A DNA stretch of 64,000 nt from Tuctoria greenei. Its lineage: Eukaryota; Streptophyta; Magnoliopsida; Poales; Poaceae. Within the stretch, counting starts at the first letter, position 1; the number at the start of each line of letters is the position of its first letter. Location of the stretch: NCBI GenBank assembly GCA_036927565.1, contig JAYESD010000001.1, forward strand, positions 272,625,560-272,689,559, read 5' to 3'. The notes under the pieces are model-generated. The model worked only from the letters and a program-made list of their open reading frames with translations. It had not been told where the DNA came from and made no database searches. Shown here one piece after another: positions 22,766 to 33,990 of this stretch. The position numbers were made by a program, and so were the translations under genes.

Positions 22766-24280
22766 ATGAACTCCTTATTAGGCACGATGTCTTCAAGCTC
22801 AGATAACAGCTCCTTTCATGTTGATGAAGAAGTTGAACGCGAAAAAGTGAAGAGAGCCAAGGAGAGGTACATGAAGAAAAGACATGATGTAAATGTGCAC
22901 TCTCCACCCTCCGACGATAACTTGCCCAAGAAAAGGAGGGTGGTTGTTAAGAAGGCCCAAGGAAAAGCTGGCGAGAGCTCCTCAGGGCCAAAGAGGACTC
23001 TCAACAAAGGAAAGGGGCTTGCTAGTGGTCCCATTGGACCCCTGAAGATGAAGAACCCAAGTCACCGCAACAGGCAGCGCTCGAGTAAAGATTTCACCGG
23101 AAAAGGGGGTGAGCTTGCCGATAGCTTCAGGCAGGTTAATGTGTATGATCAACCTCGGCAATGCTCAGACCCAAGATTTTGGAGCAACTTCCATGCCGAC
23201 TACTATGAGCATGTGTACATGAAGATGAAGAATCCCGTTGTGAAGAGTCAATGGGTGAACATTAGGTACATGCAGTCGACGAAATATCCTGCCTTTCGTG
23301 AGGTGGTTGAGTCCCGGGAGAGGCACGGACTGAAGGAACTATTTTCTTTTGAGAATGACTGGAACAATGAGGTCATCACCAAATTCTACTCTACCCTCTA
23401 CTTTGCTCGTGGTGATGGAGACAGTCTTACTTGGATGACTCATGGTTCCAAGTATAGTGTTACTTATGATGAGTTTGCAAGAATTCTTCACCTTGAACAT
23501 ACTCTGGATCATGATCTTGTCATCCACAATTTGCAACCCTTGGAGAAGGATGAGCTCAAGTTCCTCTATGACACAATGATGCCCTATGTGCCTCCCAACA
23601 GCAAATATCTGAAGCCCTTCTTTGTGGTCCTCAACAAAATCTTGAGGAAGACAATAGCCCCGAAAGATGGAGATGCGGGGACTATACAAGGAACCTTGAG
23701 GACCCTAATGAAGGTCATTGGTGGGAGGAGACCGTTCAATGTCTTTGAATACATCTACAATGACATTGTGAACATCTCAATCACACCAAACAGATCTTGT
23801 GGGTATGCCCCGTACATCATGTACATGATTGAGAAGGTGACTGGACTTGAGTTCGTCAAGGATGTTCACCATACGGGGTTGAAACCGCAAAAGCCCACCG
23901 AGTACACTCTACCTTTGGCTCCTGATGCACCTCCCTCCCCTGAAGTTGAGAGGAGGACTAAACAAACTCGGGATGTGAATTCCACAAGATCTTCAGCTGC
24001 TCCTCCTAGCTCTGCACCTGCCCATGAACCCTCCGGTGGTGTGCTCAAAATGCTCACCTCTATCTTTGCCTGCTGCTACAAGATTGAAGTTAGGTAGAAG
24101 AAGCATCAACAATATGTCAATGCCAACATCAAAGCTATATGTGACAAGCTGGAGATTGAGCCGGTGGGATCCCCGCCCGCCTTCGAGGACTCCGAGGAAG
24201 AGTCTGCTCCGGCGAATGATGATTATGGTGGTGAAGATGAGGACCGGACCGAGACTAAAGAAGAGAGTGGCTATGAGTGA
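22766..24280 (+). pseudogene. Sirevirus third ORF (envelope-position protein of unknown function)
   Basis: The frame starts at ATG 22766 (a second ATG follows at 22787) and runs 505 codons to TGA at 24278-24280, with a single TAG at 24095-24097. The N-terminus is highly charged, with basic runs such as KKRRVVVKK that could act as nuclear localisation signals. A middle domain (about residues 120-370) has SQWVNIRYMQSTKYPAF, ITKFYSTLYF, SLTWMTHGSKYSVTYDEF and CGYAPYIMYMI. This block resembles the plant retrotransposon ORF-1/putative transposon protein seen in Athila and many grass elements. The C-terminus is Pro/Ser-rich and ends acidic (SEEESAPAND). I see no signal peptide and no clear membrane span; a weak hydrophobic patch lies just before the TAG. 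The position is that of the so-called env-like ORF of Sireviruses, but nothing seen supports a fusion protein. The function is unknown. Confidence 0.7.
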
Positions 24281-24310
24281 TTCCCCTCAATTTTTCTCTT
24301 TTTGGTGCCT

Positions 24311-24677
24311 TGATGCCGAAGGGGGAGAGATTGAGACTAGTAGTTTGAAACCATCTCTAGTTGGTGTCTTTATGTTTTTGTGATCAAGGACATGTACTTA
24401 TTTTTAAAACCTTGTAATGCACTATTTCTTCTCTTATGTGTGATGCTTATTGTTGCTTGTATGATTATCTCTATGCTCATTACTGATTACCTTTACTTCA
24501 TCACACCTTGTTGATCACACACCTGTTAGGAACCCCACCATAAGGTGTGTGCATATGTGAGAAGCTTTTTGTGGACTTATCGTTATTCTCATATGTGCAC
24601 ACCTTATGAAAATCAAGATTTTATTCTCAATTGTGATATCTCAAATGGTTGTCATCAATCACCAAAAAGGGGGAGAT
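24311..24677 (+). other. Repeated polypurine tracts before the Sirevirus 3' LTR
   Basis: GAAGGGGGAGAGATTG at about 24318-24333 and AAAAAGGGGGAGAT at 24664-24677 (touching the LTR) are both good polypurine tracts. Multiplied tracts are a reported Sirevirus trait. The sequence between them is AT-rich and non-coding. Confidence 0.7.
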
Positions 24678-26097
24678 TGTAAGTGCATCTAGGATATCCC
24701 TTGTGGGTTTTGGCTAATTGATGACAAACATATGAGATCCTAATGAAACTACTGAGATGATTGCAGGACAAACAAGTGAAACAGCTCGGTGCGCACAAAA
24801 AGGTGAAAAATGAAGTGGTGTTCAAAGAGAGATACTTTGATGAAGCTTGGAAGACCAAATTAGATTTTGAATGTATAGGGAGTGTATGAAAGACACACTC
24901 CAAGAGCTCACAACTTTGCGCGAGGGTAAGGGATTAAAATTAACCTAACTTTCACAAAGCACCGGACTAGTCCGATCATGGACCGAACTAGTCCGTTTAT
25001 CTTTCTGGAATCTCACTTATTGGGAGACTGGACTAGTCCGTGCATTCACTGGACTAGTCCGTTGATGTTTCTGGAGTCTCTCATATTGAGGGACCGTACT
25101 AGTCCGTTGAACTTTCTGGAGTCTCCCATATGTGGAGATCGGACTAGTCCGCGGACTAGTCCATTGAACTTTCTGGAGTTCACTTTCACACAGCACCGGA
25201 CTAGTCCGAGCTTGGACCAGACTAGTCCGGCAGACTTTCTGGACTTCAAAATGCACTGAGACCGGACAAGTCCGGACTTGCACCGGACTAGTCTGGTGTT
25301 AGGTTTTTTCAACGGCTACCTTTTGGAAATCCTATAAATAGAGAGTCCACAGCTTTCCTATTGAAACACACGTCGAATACTGATCAAAGAACAAACCATA
25401 GCGCCGCCACTTCATCCCAAGAGCCCAAAACACATCTCCCCACACATCTAAAGTGCAAAAAGAGTGAAATCAATTGAACACTTGGATTCGGGATTGGGAG
25501 ATCGTCGTTCTTTCATTGCGAGCTCTTGGGGTTCGATCTTTCTACACTCATACTCTGCATTGTAATACTTTTGAGTGTATTTGATCACTTCTTTCGTTGT
25601 AATTCTTGTGTGAGCCCTCAACGTGTGAGGTTGCCCCATAAACTTGGTGATTACCCGTGATAGTGGAATCAAGTCGGCCTTTGTGGTGACTTGAAGAGGA
25701 AAAGGGTTGGAGACCTGGCTCTGTGTGAGCTTCCTCAACGAGGACGTAGATCTTGTGGTGAGATCGAACCTCGGGAAAAATTCGTGTGTCTTGCGCCTTA
25801 TTTCATTTAAATTTTGTTCATTAGATCACTTGAGTGCTAAAACATCAACCTAAGGCAATTATAAGTTTTACCTGCATTCTTATATTAATCTCAAATAAAA
25901 ATATCAGTTGTTCTCATTTCCGCTGCTAAAGAAATTTAGTTTCCCAAATAACACCTGATCAACACACATACTTTTAGCACACCGGACAAGTCCGCCCACA
26001 CGACCGGACTAGTCCGGCCAACCAAGTTTTGACGATTCTATTAAGTGTGCAGGAAATTCAAAAGGCCTATTCACCCCCCCCCCCTAGGCCACATTCA
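24678..26097 (+). repeat. Sirevirus 3' LTR
   Basis: 1420 bp, matching 14926-16340 with scattered substitutions. The palindrome array (24960-25298) is partly rearranged, with an extra unit near 25040 and one pair fewer near 25100. The TATA box is at 25332-25341. A C-run of twelve near 26074-26084 replaces a CCCCCTC stretch of the 5' LTR. Confidence 0.92.
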
Positions 26098-26102
26098 CTC
26101 CC
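26098..26102. repeat. Target site duplication CTCCC (right) of the Sirevirus
   Basis: Exact match to 14921-14925; element X sequence resumes here. Confidence 0.9.
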
Positions 26103-26289
26103 ACTACGGAAGTGCATCTCTACCATACTTGGTTCCCATGAGATGTCATACACACCTTGTCATCTTATACATACCCACTGCTATTCTTAATATGACACAA
26201 ACATGGCCACAAAATAAACACGGGCAACTACTAAACTATATGTTGCCCCGTGGTGGCAGGAGTGTTGCCCCATCCCCCTTCGATACGTC

Positions 26290-27220
26290 CTATTCGACAT
26301 ACTCCAGTTCCTCAGGATCTTCTTCCTCCTCTTCGTCCTCAGAAATTGGTGCCACTGGTGCGGGTGCTGGAGCAAGAGTTGCTACCTCACCCACCATCGA
26401 TGCTGTCGCGACAACTTAAGATTGCACATCAGCCTGTAGAAGAAACATGCTCAAGTCTTCTAGTTCTTTCTGTGCATTCTCGCAACTGGCCTTCCAATCT
26501 TGAGTCTCCCCCTGGATTGATCCCTTTCTTGAGTCATCTCATCCAATTGTTCATCCAACAGTTGCACCTCAAGTTGACTCGCTTCCAACACGCATTGCGC
26601 GTATTGCGTTTCTATGTGAGCCTCCGATCGAGCTTTAATAGCCCGGTGCCACTGATTCTCCCTTAAGTTTATACGTCGATTGAGAGGAGCAATTGTGACC
26701 CTAAGCGAGTCATTGGCCACCTCAAAGTGATCCCCTCGAATCAGAGCTTGCTTCAGGTCACTCATCAATCTTCCAAGGCTAGCATGCTGTTCAAGGCTCT
26801 CTTGACACGCTGATGCTGCATATGACGCTAAGATCATCTTGGGTACTTCTTCAGGATGTCCATATGCTGCAACCATCTGACTCGTCCACTCCTCACCAGC
26901 TCTACCGTCGACCGGAAAGAGCGCGAACGGAGTGCCTACCATAGCACGATAATGAAGTTTGCAAAACCTCATTATGGCAACACTCACGGCATAACACCAT
27001 GTGTCTTCCAATTGAATCTCTTGCACTTGGATGGAGAAAGGAGCCCATCCAATATCCAATGGAGCAGCAGGTACATCAACATAAATGGTGCATCTTGTCA
27101 CACCTCCGTCATCGATATCCTTGCCCCAATAGTCCGGTATTTCGCGATACCCGAACCATTGAAGCATTGCTATCAACAAATCCGGAAAACCTTTCAGAAG
27201 AGCACACTTCGTGAACACCC
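26290..27220 (-). pseudogene. Accessory ORF upstream of gag in element X, unknown function
   Basis: A minus-strand frame lies between the leader and gag of X. From about 27220 it reads through LQWFGYREIPDYWGKD, GGVTRCTIYVDVPAAP, AVSVAIMRFCKLHYRAM and GTPFALFPVDGRAGEEWT. It then enters a heptad-like region (ENQWHRAIKARSEAHIETQ, then LEVQLLDEQLDEMTQERD) that should form a coiled coil. A frameshift near 26470 and a TAA near 26420 break it. In the next frame it ends with an Ala/Pro linker and a strongly acidic tail (SEDEEEEEDPEELEYVE) and stops at 26290-26292. The total is about 310 residues. No ATG is clear at its start; the frame is open further up. It is not gag, pol or a known envelope. Similar-looking accessory frames occur in other grass Gypsy elements, but I cannot assign a function. 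The globular head, coiled coil and acidic tail suggest a protein- or nucleic-acid-binding partner. Confidence 0.6.
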
Positions 27221-27299
27221 ATATGTTTGGTAAGTGTTGCCATCGAGTCAGTCATCTGTCGAAAAGATGCTTGAACAATGAGAAGGTTTCCAACTTCCG

Positions 27300-29186
27300 A
27301 TAGTTCAAGAAAATTTAAAACTGGAGTTGTAATCACAGTCTGTTCCAGCTGAACTTCCTGTACAAATTCAAAATTTTCATGCAGGAAAAGTCAGAACCAG
27401 ATGTTGGGTTGAATACAAAAGTTGTAGTACACTTTACAAACTTTCCATATTGTACTCATAAAGCTCCAGGTGAGCTAGTAAATAGAATCTATACAGGTTT
27501 AAAGTTGACCCATGTTTTCTGGAAATTTTGACAGAACCTCCCCTGTATATGTGGTGATTTCCACAATTTATACAGGTATATCATAACAATATATTGAGGT
27601 AATGAAAAAATAAACATTTTATCACCTCAAGTTTCCAATCCAGAAGTAAAATATTTCGGCCATGAAACATTTGATATACAGGTATAGCGCGCTAATTCGA
27701 AACTATGTGCAAACTGTTTCAAGTTCTGGTCTGCCAGAACCAAGTTTGCGACCATAGGAATTAACCACAGTGATACCAAGATTCAGGTCATGAGTGCAAC
27801 ATAAAGTTGATAGAGGACTTCCTAAGCTTTCCATAAATGTATATATGTGACTATGTCACTATTGTGGATTAAAAGCTAGAGCTATCTAAACTTAACAGGT
27901 GAACTGACTGTTTTTTTTTTCAACAGCAGCCCTGCAGTTCACTGTTTTGAGCTCGAAATTTGAATTGCTTAAATTCGAATCAGGAAAATACATAACAAAA
28001 CTGTATATATCCTTCTACCCTTTCCAGATATGTATCATAATAATGCAGAAGATTTTTCTATAGTGAGTTATGGTAAAAATACAGAGACTGGTACAATGGT
28101 AGGGTCATCTGGAGCAGTTTAAGCATACCCCAAATTTCAACAGATTATCTAGCTTTTCTGCCTTGATGGTCAACAGAAAAGTTGTAGAGGTCTTCAAGAG
28201 CTTTCCATCCTTATAGCATACCCCTATGTTTATTCCTAGCTAACCAAGATTACAACCTGGCGAAGTTGAGCAAACTTCAGCCAGAAATCAAGAACCTTGG
28301 TTCTAACCCTTTGTCGAGTCGAAACTCGTTTTGCGGAGTCCAAACCTACCAGCACCTGATAGTCAGACTTTCCAAAATATAATGCATCCATTCTGTCGTT
28401 GGCGTTGGTCAAGTATCAAAGTTGACACTGACGGTACTACGTGCCTCACCAAAGAAAATTCTAACCGCTACATCCGAATACGTTTATAGGCGGCCGTAGT
28501 TAGTGTTGTAGAAAAGGTGTTCTACACGGGTTGCTACCGTAGTTAGTGCTGCAGAAAACAAACAATCCACTTTCACACCTTCACACCACAAGGGCGGCAT
28601 AGGGAAACACAACAAGCAGTCACAATAATAATATATATGAAAGTAAATGCATACGACTCTGGTGTGAGTTGCCCTTGAGCGATGTCATGTCTTGAGGTAC
28701 ATGGTTGTACTACGTCTGTACAGCAAAGACTCCCACTGAACCAGCTTATACATGCTCGGGCATACGTGTTTCGGATGCTCCCATAGAACATGAATAGTTC
28801 TAGAGATGCATACTATCGGGTTATACACCACCCGACGGGGTCTCCCACTAACTTTAAAGCACGCTAGGGTACCGCGTGTCATAGGTTCTCAAAAACATGG
28901 AAAATTTCAGAGACTCCTATTAACATTTTCGTGCCAAGCCACAGAAAGACATTCATGCTACCTCTCGCATGGTGAGCTTACCGCAAGTGATCTGCTTACA
29001 GTGGCGTACCTTACCTCTTACCTGACATCGGAGCCTCGTTACAGAATTAATAACACATAAGTTAGTTTACCACCTTTATATCTTATACTAATAATACTCC
29101 TTATAAGGGTATATAGCTAATTCCTCACTCATATAACCCTATGTTTTTGAAAATATGCTCTTTTCAAGCACACTGTTACCAATGAT
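27300..29186 (-). repeat. Element X leader with ~190 bp degenerate repeats
   Basis: This non-coding leader lies between the primer site and the accessory ORF. Anchors of the type GTTGTAGA...CTTTCCA fall at 27421, about 27615 (weak), 27806, 28002 and 28181, so spacings are about 180-196 bp. The part from 28440 to 29186 is about 80% identical to 37960-38729 of element Y. Short frames here are not conserved between the two copies and are taken as noise. Confidence 0.6.
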
Positions 29187-29198
29187 GCTCTGATACCA
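29187..29198 (-). other. Primer binding site, tRNA-iMet type, element X
   Basis: The minus strand reads TGGTATCAGAGC immediately after the LTR end. Confidence 0.85.
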
Positions 29199-32100
29199 TG
29201 TCTGTGGGGACCGGAATCCCAACCTCCAAGGATCTCATTGGTTGGTGTTGTGCGATGCGACACCCAATAGTATACAAGAAAAGAATGAGATCAAATTACA
29301 ATACCAAGTCTTTGTTGATAAACACAGCAGAAGTTTTGCAATACTAAACGAAAAGGAAAGAGAATTGTACATCATAGCTACGCTCTCGGCACTAGCTATG
29401 CAAAAGCAAAGTTATACATGCCCTGGATACTTCGCACTAGCAACACCCAACTTACGACGGCGTGCAGGGTTCCCACTCGACTGTAAACCCTAGAGGGGGT
29501 GCAGCCTCGTCATCGAACCCATCATCAGTCGCATAATCTGCAAAAACTTGTTAACTGTAAACGTGAGCTTAAGGCTCAACAAGACTAACTCTCTCACTAG
29601 ACATATGCAGGGGTGAATACTAAAGGTAAGGAATAGCATAAAGGACTCGCCTACAAGTGGATCCTTATATTCATATTTTAAGTAGCAAATGACATTCTTC
29701 AGGCACAGCACATCATAGACTCCACAATCAAACAAGAAACGCTTTGCCGATGATATGACATGCCCAAAGCACATAATTCTATTACAGCTAAAGTATGGGG
29801 AAACTGTAAACTTTTAATTATACTATCTCTAAGCCAAACAAGGTTGCAATACAATGATTAAGCAGATCGGCAGTATTTATCATCATTCCATTACTCTTAT
29901 TTACTACATCACAACTCAGTGAACAAGTGGTACTCTATTACCGCGAGGGACGGTGATTGCAATCAGAACACACCCGGAATACACGACACATACGCCCGCT
30001 CGGAAGTACCTTTCACTGTACTCCACTCCCACGTCGTATGTGGCCACCTTTCACTTGTCATCCCGATGTCGAACCAGTTCTACCGTCCCAAAAGTAAGGT
30101 CCCTAACCGAGCACGTCGAAGTTGCTCCTTAGAGGTTCCACCTTACGATCATCTTCCCCCGAAAGACGGCGGTATAAGTTTCGACATGAGGGTGCCCGAG
30201 CTACATCAGTTTAATGGACCCCATTAATCCATTATGTAACCGGTACTGTTCAAACTTGCTCAACAGGGCCGCACACGAGACGGTCCTTAACCGACACAGA
30301 CGGGGCTACAACCAACCTCCACATTTGCCTTACCCTTACCGGTCCAGGCCCAAATGTGGTCGCAAGCATTGTCCCCCTCATCCGGGATCAGACAACCTTG
30401 CGCGTCCCGTCCTACAGGAACATCCCCGTCCACATCTCCAATTATTAAGAGTGAATATTTTGGTAACATCTCGCGAGTAGGTTTCCCTTACTCGACTTCT
30501 CTCGCAAGTAGAATTCAACTACTTGACTTGTGATCAATAAAATGTGATCCTCTCGCGAGTAGATTCCAACTACTCGACTTCTACCGGATTTCCTATACAT
30601 TAGCAAAGCAGTTCTACACGTCAAGCTGTAAACCTTCCCAACCTTCCCATAGGATTTTTTTTATGGATATGCAAGTGGGGTATCAAACACCTTATACGTA
30701 ATGCACAATATAAAGACGTAAGTGAGAAATACTGCAAAACTCTGTAAAGCTTTTAAATGCAAACCGGGGCTTGCCTTAGTTTGCGACTCGAATTAATGTC
30801 AATTGTTAGTGGTCCTTTTGTGCAGACTCCGCCAAGGACTTCAAGTGGACACCCTGGCCTTCTCCTCCAAGCGAAACTTCTCGTCGATCACCTATCATCA
30901 CGTTCCTAACGACATGATATGCATATAAGTGATTAAGTAATTAAGTAATTTAATAAAAGACTCCACGGGGTTGTGTAAACTCTAAGAATGAGGAGTTTGA
31001 CTAGGAAGGACAGATATACCTCTGTTGTGTGGATAAACAAAGGATGGAGTCATGTGGTCATAGTAGAATCGAGATGTGAATTGAAAGGTGCAACGTAAGC
31101 ACACATTGCAACTTGGCACTCGACACTCGATGCTATGCCACTCAAGGATGATAAAGCTGAATGGTGTGGAAGTGTTGGACTGGTAGTGTAAGGAAGACTA
31201 AGCAATGAAGATGGAGCATTGAAAGCTTAAAGCATGAGTGAACTGTGCAATAAGAGGTTGTGACTTAGAAGTCGACCAATGAAGTTACACAAACTCATTA
31301 AGGAGTAAACCTAATTACGTGACAAGTGTGGTGGCAGGGTCCTGATAAGGATGAACCAGGGTGAAACCCTAGCGACACTTGGGAGTGAAGTGAGGTCAAC
31401 ATACTTTGGACTTAAGAGGTCATAACGAGCCTTGTTAACCCGACGTGAGTACCTAGACAACGTTCAAATGACCTTTAGGTAATGCAGTTTCTACGGCAAG
31501 CTTCTCGAGCATCGTTCAAGTGCTTACACGATGACACTAATGTAGTGTCTCCCGCAAGCCTGTCCAGGTGAGCTCGGTAAGCTCTTGACCTAAACATGAT
31601 GCGAGGCCTTGCCGTGAAGGCATGCTTTGCCATCTCGAGAAGATCGTCTTAGCGACGTTCACCTCAACCCGGACTCGTCAATGGGGTGAGCGGAAAATCC
31701 CGAACACCACCTTGTGAGTCTTAAGGCTAGTGATGTCGACTCAGTTGTTGATAAGCGACTCGACGAACCTGCCGTCGATGAAATGGTACACCAAGTTAAC
31801 AAATCCTGTGATCAGCTGCGGAACATCCTCGACACAACCAAGGAACTCTTATCCAAGGTTCCCCTTGGTCTAGTTTTCCTTGTCGGTCGCAACGTTCTCG
31901 CTTTACTTAACCATAGGTCATCGGTGATCACCAACCACTTGGTTTGACCTAAAAGGCATTTCATCGAGCACCATGGCTACACCCAAGACTCAATGAGTCT
32001 CGCCTTGAACAAACCCTAACTTGGCTAAACAACCGTCGACTGTTGTGTACGTTACAGGCATCCTTCATCTCGATGCCATGACACGATAACGGCTCGGAGT

Positions 32101-32689
32101 GTCACGATGACGTCATATGGTCAACGACGTCGACGCGGCTCATGGTGGAGCATCACGAGCACGCATGGATAGGCCGACGTGATACAAACGACAAAAGAGG
32201 TCAACTTAGGGACTCCTATAGGAATGATATCAATGCGAAAACTGGACGTACGACTTGACGACACATGAGTAACCATAGCGATCATGACGAATGGACATCG
32301 GTGACGTCAATCAAGGTATTTCAGTGTAAGGCTCACCTTTTAGGCATTTCGCCGAACATCTTGGGTGTGTACTCGATTCGGTTACTTCATGAACATTCCA
32401 AGAGCACCTTGGCACATGTCCTTGTCGATTGCCACCCCAGAATAGACCTGCATCCATAGACCAGCATTGAACGGCAACACACTTAGTTTTGCCTTGTAAC
32501 CATTTCATCGAACACCTTGGCTGCAGTCACTGATCCAATGAATCTTGCAAAATTATAGACAACCTTGGACCAGTTGTCGATGCCGGTGTCAACGACGTGT
32601 TCCTGCATATCATACATCACCTCCATCAATCCTCGCATTGTTTGGACGCGGCATTTGAAAAGAACGCCATGACGACATCAAGTCGACAG

Positions 32690-33430
32690 TGGCATCCAAA
32701 ACAGCACATGCGAAGCGCGGCCAAGGCGCGGACAGCCGGCCTGGGCGCAAGCGAGGCACCAACGGAAGCAAGGGACGACGAGATGCTGCAGCGAGCTGCA
32801 AGGACCACGGCGAGCGGCGGCTTGGAGTGGCCATGGCCATGGCACACGGGCTGGAACGGCGCTCGCAAGTGCGGCTGAGGTGTTGCACGGGAGCAGGGCG
32901 GCGGCAAGGGAGGCGCTGCGGAAGAGGCAGTAGGGGCGAGCACGGCGTCAGCGTTGGGCAGCGCCGGTGAGGAGGCAGAGCGCCAGGGCGAGGTGCAGGG
33001 GCGACGCACGCGGTGGTGAGCGGTGGCGTGGTGCTGGTGACCCGGAGGTGGAGCAGCGCGGTGGAGGAAGCTGGAGAGGCGGTCGTCGTGGGGCGCTGGA
33101 GGGAAACGCGGGCGGCTTCGGCGCGGAGGCGCAGCGAGTGGCGCGCCGTGGCGCTGGGCAGCGGTGAGCGCTAGACGGTGCGGCTCCGGGCGCAGGGCGC
33201 AGCAGCGCGGCATCGGGAGCGGCCAGGGCGAGCGAGGGCGTGCAGCGACGGGAGGCGACGATGCTAGGGCGTGCGGGCGTGCGGAGGCGCGAGGTCGGGC
33301 GAGGAGGCAGGGGCCGGCTGGGAGTCGGATGGCTAGATATGGCGATATTTCCACCTCCGTGGCACATGCAGCGCGCCTGGGTGGAGGGAGGGGAGGAGGT
33401 GCCGACCTGACTGGTGGGGCCACTTTTTCC
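32690..33430. other. GC-rich block within the Y-type LTR
   Basis: This stretch is very GC-rich in contrast to AT-rich flanks. Both strands are open for long distances with Pro/Ala/Arg-rich translations, but the open frames differ from those of the duplicate at 47800-48520. It is treated as promoter or R-region sequence rather than a gene. Confidence 0.5.
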
Positions 33431-33500
33431 TAGTACTGAGGATAAGTATGACATGTGGGTCCCACTTTCTTCTCCCTTCTCTTTTCAAAATTCAAATAGA

Positions 33501-33990
33501 GCTAGCAAACATGCTTCAAAAATATTCAACTTTGGCCCAGTGACTACATAAAATGTGGAGAATTTTATGGTGCAATCATATTTCAAAACTGAGCAAGTTG
33601 AATTTGAACTCAGGTTTGAATTTGAATTCAAGTGGTGATACTTGACTCAAGGAAATAAATAGTAGATTAGGTTCAAAAATCCTGAAACTTTGAAGTTACC
33701 CTTTTTGAACCATAAGGGACCTCAGGAAAAAATTGGAGTTGATTTGGATAAGGTTGAGCACAAAGTTTAAATTTAAAGTCGACGTTGATTAAACTCTCAG
33801 TACTTGTCCAATAAATAGAAAACGTGCTTCAAAAATTTTGAAACTTTACCGAGAGTTTATTTGGAATATTAGAAGGTCATGGAAAAATTTACGGCATGAG
33901 ATTTGAATATTTTTGGATGTCCCATTTTAGGGTTGGAATAATTCCTTTTTCTTTCTCTCTATTTTGTTTTCTTTTCTCCTTTAATTTTTC
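33501..33990 (-). repeat. U3 degenerate repeats of about 157 bp
   Basis: Three units share the anchor TTCAAAAAT...GAAACTTT, at 33515, 33672 and 33828 (spacing 156-157 bp). Parts of each resemble TTTGGAATAT..GGTCATGGAAAAATTT. The same type of unit occurs in the X LTR at 9636, 9796 and about 9974. Confidence 0.6.

Larger units (their letters stand above)
14926..26097 (+). mobile_element. Sirevirus-type Copia element with a third ORF, inserted in X
   Basis: This is a complete 11.2 kb Copia element: LTR 14926-16340, tRNA-iMet primer site 16343-16354, gag, pol in Copia order (protease-integrase-RT-RNase H), a third ORF at 22766-24280, repeated polypurine tracts and LTR 24678-26097. The 5-bp target duplication CTCCC is exact at 14921-14925 and 26098-26102. 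Features known for the Sirevirus (SIRE/Maximus) lineage are present: repeated palindromes around CCGGACTAGTCCGG in the LTRs, more than one polypurine tract, large size and an extra ORF after pol. The two LTRs differ by scattered substitutions and by rearrangement inside the palindrome array, roughly 2-3% by eye, so the insertion is moderately young. Coding frames carry only a few stops but key residues are changed, so it is probably not autonomous today. Confidence 0.92.

Noticed and set aside
22766..24280. True viral envelope gene
   Set aside because: No signal peptide, clear membrane anchor or fusion-peptide-like stretch was seen. The middle domain resembles plant transposon ORF-1 proteins.
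26045..26419. Plus-strand frame with a Ser-rich run
   Set aside because: Antisense of the acidic tail of the accessory ORF and partly in the Sirevirus LTR end.
31714..31947. 77-residue plus-strand frame with a helical-looking composition
   Set aside because: It is broken in the homologous LTR at about 41250-41490, so it is not conserved as coding.
32626..33423. 265-residue minus-strand open frame rich in Pro, Ala and Arg
   Set aside because: It lies in a GC-rich block where all frames tend to be open. In the near-identical duplicate (47762-48547) the long frame shifts to another phase, and no domain is recognisable.
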